Shown here: positions 31,101-40,100 of the stretch, one piece after another
How positions within the stretch are numbered: position 1 is the stretch's first letter
Layout of the letters: each line of letters starts with the position of its first letter
From: Aureococcus anophagefferens
Taxonomy: Eukaryota > Sar > Pelagophyceae > Pelagomonadales > Pelagomonadaceae
Assembly: GCF_000186865.1 (NCBI RefSeq)
Contig: NW_008705565.1
Location: 1,635,686-1,699,685 of the forward strand
DNA: 64,000 nt
Direction of reading: 5' to 3'
Position numbers and translations under genes: made by a program
Notes under the pieces: model-generated
Told to the model about the DNA's origin: nothing
The model's input: only the letters and a program-made list of their open reading frames with translations
Databases searched by the model: none

Positions 31101-34100
31101 GTGCACTCGGACGCGCCGGAGCCGGAGAACTTGCCCGGCGCGCACGGCGTCTGCGCCGACGCGCCCGCGACGCCGACGTAGCCCCCGGCGCTCACGGTCG
31201 TGCAGGACGCGGCGCCGGCGTCGTTGTCCGAGTAGGTGCCCGCGGCGCAGTCGGAGCACGCGGACGCGCCCGAGCCCGAGTACGTGCCCGGCGGGCACGG
31301 CGTCTGCGTCGAGGACCCGGCGACGTCGACGTACTTGCCCGCGTCCGTGAGGGAGCAGGCCGACTGGCCCGTCTCCCCCGTGTAGAAGCCCGGGCTGCAC
31401 TGCGCGCACTCGGACGCGCCGGAGCCGGAGAACTTGCCCGGCGCGCACGGCGTCTCGGCCGTCGCGCCCGTCGTGGGCACGTAGGACCCCGCGTTCGACA
31501 GGCCGCAGGACGTCATGCCCGCCGAGGCCTGGAACGTGCCCGCGGCGCACAACGAGCAGTCGCGGGCGCCGGAGCCCGCCGTGTAGGTGCCCGCGGCGCA
31601 CGTCGACTGCGCCGTCGCGCCCGACGTCGCGACGTAGGACCCCGCGTCGGAGAAGAGGCACGACGTCTGGCCGTCGATGGCCGTGTAGGAGCCCGGGTCG
31701 CAGGTGATGCAGTAGGACGCGCCGCTCAGCGAGTAGGTGCCCGCGGGGCACTGGCTCTGGCCGTCGAACGACGCGGCCGACACGAGCTCGTACGTCGGCA
31801 GCTCCGTCTCGTCGACGGCCTCGAGGGTCTCGTCCTCGTCGACGGACGCGTCGGCGAGCGCGGGCGCGCCGGCGGCGGCGACGGCGGCCTGGAGGTCGCC
31901 GCTGTAGGTGTCGAGCTTGATGTCGTCCGTGAAGTCGTCGAGGATGTAGGGCACGACGTCGGACACGTTCTCCGCGGCGGACGCGCTGTAGTTGGCGCGG
32001 ACCGTGAAGGGGATCGTCGCCGTCGCCGTCGCCAGCAGGCCGCGCACGTGGGCGCGCCGGCGGCCCAGGGCCACCGCGGGGCCCACGGTCCCGATGGCGA
32101 CGGAGTCGACGAGCTCGGAGAAGGGGTCCGACGCGAGGAGCTCCGCGAGCGCGTCGGCGTACGCGGCCTGGGACGCCGGGTCGCTGTTGAAGAGGTCGAC
32201 GTCGACGCCGTCGAAGACGAGGCTCGACGCGATCTCGAGGCCGTAGACCTCCGCGGACGGCGCGATGTAGCCCGCGTCGGACGTGACGCACGTCGCGGAC
32301 GCGTCCTTCGACGTCGTGCCCGTGGCGCAGATCTGGCAGAAGGACGCGCCGGAGCCGCTGTAGCGGCCCGCCGCGCAGGGCTCCGGCTCCGTCGACCCCG
32401 TCACGGCGACGTAGTAGCCGCCGCCGGAGAGGCCGCAGCTCGTCTGCGCGAGCGCGTCCGTGTACCTGCCCTCCTCGCAGGCCGTGCAGGCCGAGGCCCC
32501 CGAGCCGCTGTAGAAGCCGCCGGGGCAGGCCGTCTGGCTCGCCGCGCCCGACGCCTCGACGTAGTAGCCGCCGTCCGCGAGCGAGCACGACGTCGACCCG
32601 TTCGCGGCCGCGAACGTCGTCGCGCCGCAGGCCGTGCACTCGGACTGGCCGCTGCCGCTGTAGCGGCCCGTGGGGCAGGGCACGCCCGCCGTCGCGCCGT
32701 CGAAGTCCACGTAGGACCCCGCGTCCGTCGTGTCGCAGGACGACTTGCCCGACTCCGTCGCGTACTTGCCCGGCGTGCACGGCGAGCACGCGGACGCGGC
32801 CGTGCCCGAGTAGGAGCCCGGCGCGCAGGCCGTGTCGCCGCTCGCGCCCGTCGCGTCGACGTAGGCGCCCGCGCTCGACAGCGAGCAGGCGAGGCTGCCC
32901 GTCGCGGACGCGTACGTGCCGACGGCGCAGTCCGTGCAGACCGTCTGACCGCTGCCGCTGTACGTGCCCGCGGGGCAGGGCGTCGCCGCCGTCGCGCCGG
33001 CGGCGTCGACGTAGGTGCCCGCGTCCGCCGTGTTGCACGACGTCTTCGTGAGCACGCTGTCGTCCGTGTAGGACCCCGCGAGGCAGTCCGTGCACTCCGT
33101 CTGGCCGCTGCCGCTGTACTTGCCCGAGGGGCAGGGCGTCCCCGCCGTCGCGCCGCCGGCGGGCACGTAGGTGCCGCCGTCGGCGAGCACGCAGGCCGTG
33201 TTGCCCTCCGTCGCGACGTAGGTGCCCGCGGCGCAGGGCGTGCACTCCGTCTGGCCGCTGCCCGAGTACGTGCCGACGGGGCACGCGGTGCCCGCGGACG
33301 CGCCCGCCGCGCCGACGTACTCGCCCGGGTTCGCCGACGTGCAGCCGCTCTGGCCCGTCTCCGCGTTGTACTTGCCCGCCTCGCAGCCCGTGCACTCGGA
33401 CGCGGCCGTCGCCGAGTACGTGCCGACGGCGCACGCGGCCTGCTCCGTGAGGCCCGGCGTCGCCGCGTAGTAGCCGGCCGTCGTCAGCGTGCAGCCCGTG
33501 CCGCCCGTCTCGGCGTAGTAGCGCCCGGCGGGGCAGTCGTCGCACTCGCTCTGGCCCGCGCCCGAGAACGTGCCCGCGGGGCACGCCGTCGCCTCGGACT
33601 GGCCCGCGAGGCCGACGTACGAGCCCGCCGCGGCGGTCCAGCACGAGTCCGACGCGGCGTTGGGGCTGTAGGTGCCGATGGCGCAGTCCGCGCACTCCGT
33701 GGCGCCCGTGCCCGCGTACTTGCCCGCGGGGCACGCCGTCGCCTCGGACTGGCCCTCCTCGGTGACGAACGTGCCCGCGGTCACGAGCGTGCACGACGTC
33801 GCGCACGCCTCCGTGCCGTAGCTCCCGGCCTCGCAGTTCGTGCAGGCCGTCGCGCCCGCGCCGGAGTACTTGCCCGCGGGGCAGCAGACGCCCTCGGAGG
33901 CGCCGAGGAAGTCGACGTACGTGCCCGCGAGCGACGTCGAGCACGACGACGTGCCCGCGTTGGGGCTGTAGGTGCCGATGGCGCAGTCGACGCAGGCCGA
34001 CGCGCCCGTCGACGAGTACGTGCCCGCGGGGCAGGCGAGCTGCTCCGAGGCGCCCTCGGCGGCGACGTAGCTGCCGCCGTTGACGAGCTGGCACGACGTC

Positions 34101-37100
34101 GACGCGGCGCTCGGCGCGTAGTAGCCCCGCTCGCAGTCCGTGCACGCGGACTGGCCGCTGCCCGAGTAGGTGCCCGTCGGGCACTCGGCGCCGGCGGACG
34201 ACCCGGCGACGGCGACGAACTCGCCGGGGTCCGCGTTCGAGCACGCGTTCGCGCCCTCGGCCGCCGCGTACGTGCCCGCGGGGCAGTCGACGCACTCGGA
34301 CGCGGCGCTCCCGGAGTACTTGCCCGCGGGGCACGGCGTCTCCGCCGACGCGCCGTCGACGGCGACGAAGGACCCGGCCGTCACGAGCGTGCAGGACGTC
34401 ATGCCCGTGGCCGCCGCGAACGAGCCCGGCGCGCAGTCCTCGCACTCGGACGCCGCGCTGCCCGAGATCTTGCCAACAGCGCAGGCCGTCTGCGCCGACG
34501 CGCCCAAGGCGGCGACGTAGGACCCCGCGTCGGCGTTCGTGCACGACTCCTGGCCCGTGAGGGCGACGTAGCTGCCCAACTTGCAGTTCGTGCACGCGGA
34601 CGCGCCCGAGCCCGAGATCGTGCCCGCGGCGCAGGCCGTCGTCGCCTTGGCGCCGGCCGCCGCCACGTACTGGCCCGGCGCCGCGATGGTGCAGGACTGA
34701 GCGCCGCTGAAGGCGCTGTAGTAGCCCGCGGGGCAGTCGTCGCACTCGTCGGCGGAGCCCTGCGAGTACGTGCCCGCGGGGCAGACGTCGGGCGCGGCCG
34801 CGCCCGTCTCGTTGTTGCTGAAGCCCGCGGGCGAGTTGAGGCAGATGGCCTGGGCCGTGTCCGGCTGGTACGTGCCCGTCGGGCAGGCCGTGCAGAAGGC
34901 GACGGACCCGAGCGAGAAGTAGCCCGCGGCGCAGTCGACGCACGCCGTCTGCCGCGTGCCGTTCGCGGCCGTGCCCGGGAGGCAGACGGAGCAGTAGAGC
35001 GACTCGATGTCGGCGCTGTAGGTCCCGTCGACGCAGTCGATGCACTCCGTCGCGCCCGTCGTGTCGACGTAGGAGCCCGCCGCGCAGCTCTCGCAGTCGA
35101 AGACGGAGTCGTGCGCGGTCACGTCGCCCCAGTCGCCGTTCGCCGTGCCGACGGGGCACGCATCGCAGGCGAGGATCCCCATGTGCGTGAGGTGGCTCTC
35201 GTCCTCGCCGAGGTAGCGGCCCGCGACGCAGACCTCGCAGGCGTCGTTGCACTTGGCCACGTTCGACGAGCACGTCGGGTCGTTCGCGTTGATGGCGTCC
35301 GTGTGCTCGAGGCCGTCCTCGCTGTACTTGCCCGCGGGGCAGGGGTAGGTGTAGTAGTAGCGGGTCACGGAGAGCGAGCCCGAGGCCGCCGACGCCGTCG
35401 TCAGGATGTCCTGGTCGTCGCCGTCGTTCGCGTGGTAGAGGAACGCGATGCACGCGTCGCCGATGTTGATCAGGTCCGTGTCGACCATGAAGATGCGCGC
35501 GAGGACGAGCTGGCCGCCGTCCTCGCAGCTGAGGAACTCCGTGTTGCCGTCCCCGTTGGCCACGCTGTTCGTCACCGTCGTGTCGTAGAGCTGCAGGTCG
35601 ACTTCCTCCATCTTGACCGTCGTGCCGCCCCTGTTGCCGTCGAACGTCGTGTAGCGGATCTCCGCGAGGTAGCCGTCGGCGCCGTCGATCATGACGGCGG
35701 ACCCGTCGCCGTCGTCCTTCACGTAGCCCTCCGAGAACGTCGAGTTGTGCAGGTAGAAGTGGCCGTTGGTGACGAAGAGCCCGCCGCCCTTGTAGTGCGC
35801 GCAGCAGAGGTTGAACGTCGTCTCGTAGGCAAAGATCGTCGCGTCGCTCGTGACGTAGACCCCGCCGCCGTACTGGGCGCCGAACCACCGCATTGTCACG
35901 CGCTCCAGGGTCACCGTCGCGCCGTCGGTGATGTAGATGGCGTTCCCGCTCAGGACCGACGCCGTGCTCTCCGCGCGGCACGCGTTCTCGATGCCGTCGA
36001 CGTTCGCGTCCTCGCCCGCGTTGATGAGGCCGCCGACGAAGGTGACGTCGCTGATCTCGAGGTCCGCCTGCTGCGCGACGATGAACATGCCGTGCGTGTG
36101 CGACGACGCGGTCACGGTGTAGTCGAGCCCGTATATTTGCCCGACCGCGCTCGAGCCGGAGAAGGTGATCGCCGCCGTCGTCGTGAAGTCGGCCCCGATG
36201 GTGATGGGCCGCCCCGCCCCGCCCGCTATCGCGCTCATTTCGTCGCTGAGCTCGGCGTAGGACGTCACGGACGCGAAGAGCGCCGTCGGCGCGTTCGATA
36301 TCGTGGGAACCGCCGTCGTCGGCGCGAACGTCGGCGCCGGCGTCATCGTCGGCGCCGCGCTCCCCTCGGTCGGCGCGAGCGTCGTCGGGGGCTGCGTCTC
36401 GCAGCTCAGCTGGACGGTGCTCCCGGAGATGAGGATCTCGGCCTGGAAGGGCGCGCCGCCGCTCGATTCGACGTTGTGGTTGAAGAGCCAGGAGATCTCG
36501 TCCGGGTTGTCACCCTCGTCGATCTCGACGTCGATGCATCCGCTGAAGAGGCACACGTCGCCGCTCACGAAGACGCCCTCGCTGTTGTACTCGGGCTCGC
36601 CGTAGTATCCGTACGCGTAGTTGTTCCAGTATTGGAGCCGCCGCGCCTCGGCCGTGCCGTTCCCCGTGGCGCCGCCGCGCTTCGACGTCAGCGCTTCCAC
36701 CTTTTCGCGCACCCCGGGCAGGTCGCTGATGAGGCGCGTGGGCAAGGCGACGACGGCCTGGCGGCGCCGCTTCCCGGCGGCGCGCGCGAGGCGCCGGCCC
36801 TCCCAGGTTCCGTCGTTGTAGTCGTCCATGTGGTAATCGTCGTTGGAGTAGTCGTCCATGTGGTAATCGTCGTTGGAGTAGTCGTCCTGGTGGTAATCGT
36901 CGTTGGAGTAGTCGTCCTGGTGGTAATCGTCGTTGGAGTAGTCGTCCGTGGGGTAGTCGTCCATGGGGTAGTCGTCGCCGCCGTAGGACGTGTCGCTGAA
37001 GCAGCACGCGACGCAGTCCTCCTCGCCGTCGGAGGGAAGGCCGTCGCTGTAGCACGACGAATCGTCGGAGTGGCTGTCGCAGGACTCGCAGCTGCCGTAG

Positions 37101-40100
37101 GTGCCGTAGTCGAAGTTGCAGAACTCGCCGTCCGAGCAGCCGCAGTCCGAGTAGGCCCGGCATTCGGAGCTGCCGTAGTTGTAGTCGTCGTAACTCCAGT
37201 CGTCGCTGAAGACGGTGCCGCCGACGACGCTGAAGCTGTCGACGCTGATGGAATCGAACACGTCCTCCACGCCGTAATCGGACGCCGCGTCGTTGATCGC
37301 GTCGATGATAACGTCGGCGTTGACGCCGCTGAGGCTCGACTGCGTGTTGCTGATCTCCGAATCGTCCCAAAGGTTCAGCGTGAAGGAGGCGTAGACCGTG
37401 TCGGTGAGCCGCCGCCGATCCGCGGCGCCGTCCTCGGCGTCGCCGAGCCGCCGCCCGCGCCGCCGGTCATAGGAGTAGAGGTAGACCTCGACCTGGTCCT
37501 CGGGGAGGTCTGCGACGTCCGCCATGGCGGCGATGAACACGTCTTCGTTGTCCTCGGCGTCGGTGTAGGCGATCTCGCTGAAGCCCACGTCGATGTAGAG
37601 CGTGTCGGGGACGCAGATCCCGCACGCCGTCGGGCACGCGTCCCAGCCCTCGACGCCGTCGCTCGACTCGCTGTCGCACCAGCTCGAGCCTCCCTCCGTC
37701 TCGATCCACTCGCAGGTGCGGCTCGAGAAGTAGTTGATGTTCCAGCTCGTGCTGTCGGTGCACCCGTCGTCGTCGCCGTAGGCCGTCGCGTCGTCGCTGT
37801 AGTCGTCGTCGTCGTCGTCGTAGCCGTAGTCGTCGCCGCCGTAGGACGTGTCGCTGCAGACCGCGGGGGTGTCGTCGAAGAAGCCGGCCGCGACGATGAC
37901 CGTCGCGCTCGTGTCCGACATCTCGCTCGTGCCGACGCAGTCGCAGGTCTCGTAGCAGTAGCACAGCTGCGACGTGGGCACCCACATGGCCGCCTCGATC
38001 TCCAGGGGGTTCAGGAGCATGAGGCAGCTGTCCCAGCACGCCATCTCGCTCGTCGCGCGGCCGACGTTGTTCTTGACCTGCGTGTTGTAGCTGCGGCAGA
38101 CGCCGAAGGTCTGCGAGTCCCGCGTTTCCCACGCGTCGGGCAGCGACGACGTCAGCGTCGCGCCCGTGCCCAGGATGGTCTCGTCGGAGTCGAGGCTGAA
38201 TTCCGCGAGGGTCGTGCTGCCGGACTTCATCTGGAAGTAGGCGCCGTTCCAGCCGTCGCCGTACTGGTCGAACATGAGAAACTGGAACACGCTGCAGGAC
38301 GTCGGCACCGCCGTCGGCACGGGCGACAGCGACGGCTTGGGCGTGATCGTCGGGGAGGCGGTGAACGAGCACCCCGACGCCGAGAGCGCGAGGCCGCCGC
38401 TGTCGACGACGGAGAACGTCACTTCGTCGTAGATGTCGCCGGAGACGACGCCGGCGATGTCCCACGTGATCTCGGACGGAAAGATGCCCTCCTCGGTCGG
38501 CGTCACCGTGTAGCAGCCCTCCGGGAGGCACATGGCCTGGGTGCCGGTCTTGCCGTCGTAGAACGTCGCCGTCGCCACCGACGTCGACGAGTCCGTGCCC
38601 TCCTCGGAGTAGATCGTGATCTCGCCGCCGTTCCAGCCGTCGCCGTACGCGTCGTACATGTTGATCGTCGCCGTCGCGCACTGCCCCGACGGCGCCGGCG
38701 TCGACGTCGGCGACTCCGTCGAGTCGCTCGCCAGGTAGCACGTGCCGCAGGCGTCGTAGCACGCCAGGTACGCCTGCTGGCCGTCGTCGTTCTCCCAGCT
38801 GTAGCACTTGGCGTCGATGTTGTTTTGCGTCCACAGGTACGCGCAGTCCTTGTCCGGGCTCCCGGACTTGTACCACGTCGTCGAGTCGTCGCAACCTTCG
38901 TAGCCGTAGCCGTAGTCGTCGCCGCCGTAGTCGTAGGACCAGGCGTCGTCTTCCATGACGGTCCCGCCGACGAGGGCGTAGGATTGTGTACTGAACGACG
39001 AGAACGTCGACGACGCGCCTTCGTCGGCGGCCGCGTCCGCGACCGCCGTGTCGATGTCGGAGTCACTTATCTCCGAGAGACTATTCGTCGAGTCGCTGTA
39101 CTCGCTGTAGTCGTAGTAGGTGAGCGTGTAATAGGCGACGACCGACGAGTCCTCCAGCCGCCGTCGACCGCGCTTTCGTCGACCGCCTTCGTAGAAATAG
39201 ACGGCGATCTGCTCCGCGGGGATGTCTGCCAGCGTTGCCATGGCGAGAATGAAGACGTACTCGTTGTCCTCGGCCTCCGACAGCGTCATGCCGTCGAACA
39301 ACATCTCGACCTCGAGCGTCGGCGTGTTGTCGTCCGTGGGGTAGTCGTCCGTCGGCGTGTTGTCGTCCGTGGGGTAGTCGTCCGTCGGCGTGTTGTCGTC
39401 CGTGGGGTTGTCGTCCGTCGGCGTGTTGTCGTCCGTGGAGTGGTCGTCCGTCGGCGTGTTGTCGTCCGTGGAGTGGTCGTCCGTGGAGTAGTCGTCCGTC
39501 GGCGTGTTGTCGTCCGTGGAGTGGTCGTCCGTGGAGTAGTCGTCCGTCGGCGTGTTGTCGTCCGTGGGGTAGTCGTCCGTCGGCGTGTTGTCGTCCGTGG
39601 GGTAGTCGTCCGTCGGCGTGTTGTCGTCCGTGGGGTTGTCGTCCGTCGGCGTGTTGTCGTCCGTGGAGTGGTCGTCCGTCGGCGTGTTGTCGTCCGTGGA
39701 GTGGTCGTCCGTGGAGTAGTCGTCCGTCGGCGTGTTGTCGTCCGTGGAGTGGTCGTCCGTGGAGTAGTCGTCCGTCGGCGTGTTGTCGTCCGTGGGGTAG
39801 TCGTCCGTCGGCGTGTTGTCGTCCGTGGGGTAGTCGTCCGTCGGCGTGTTGTCGTCCGTGGAGTAGTCGTCCGTCGGCGTGTTGTCGTCCGTGGGGTAGT
39901 CGTCCGTCGGCGTGTTGTCGTCCGTGGGGTTGTCGTCCGTCGGCGTGTTGTCGTCCGTGGAGTGGTCGTCCGTCGGCGTGTTGTCGTCCGTGGAGTGGTC
40001 GTCCGTGGAGTAGTCGTCCGTCGGCGTGTTGTCGTCCGTGGAGTGGTCGTCCGTGGAGTAGTCGTCCGTCGGCGTGTTGTCGTCCGTGGGGTAGTCGTCC

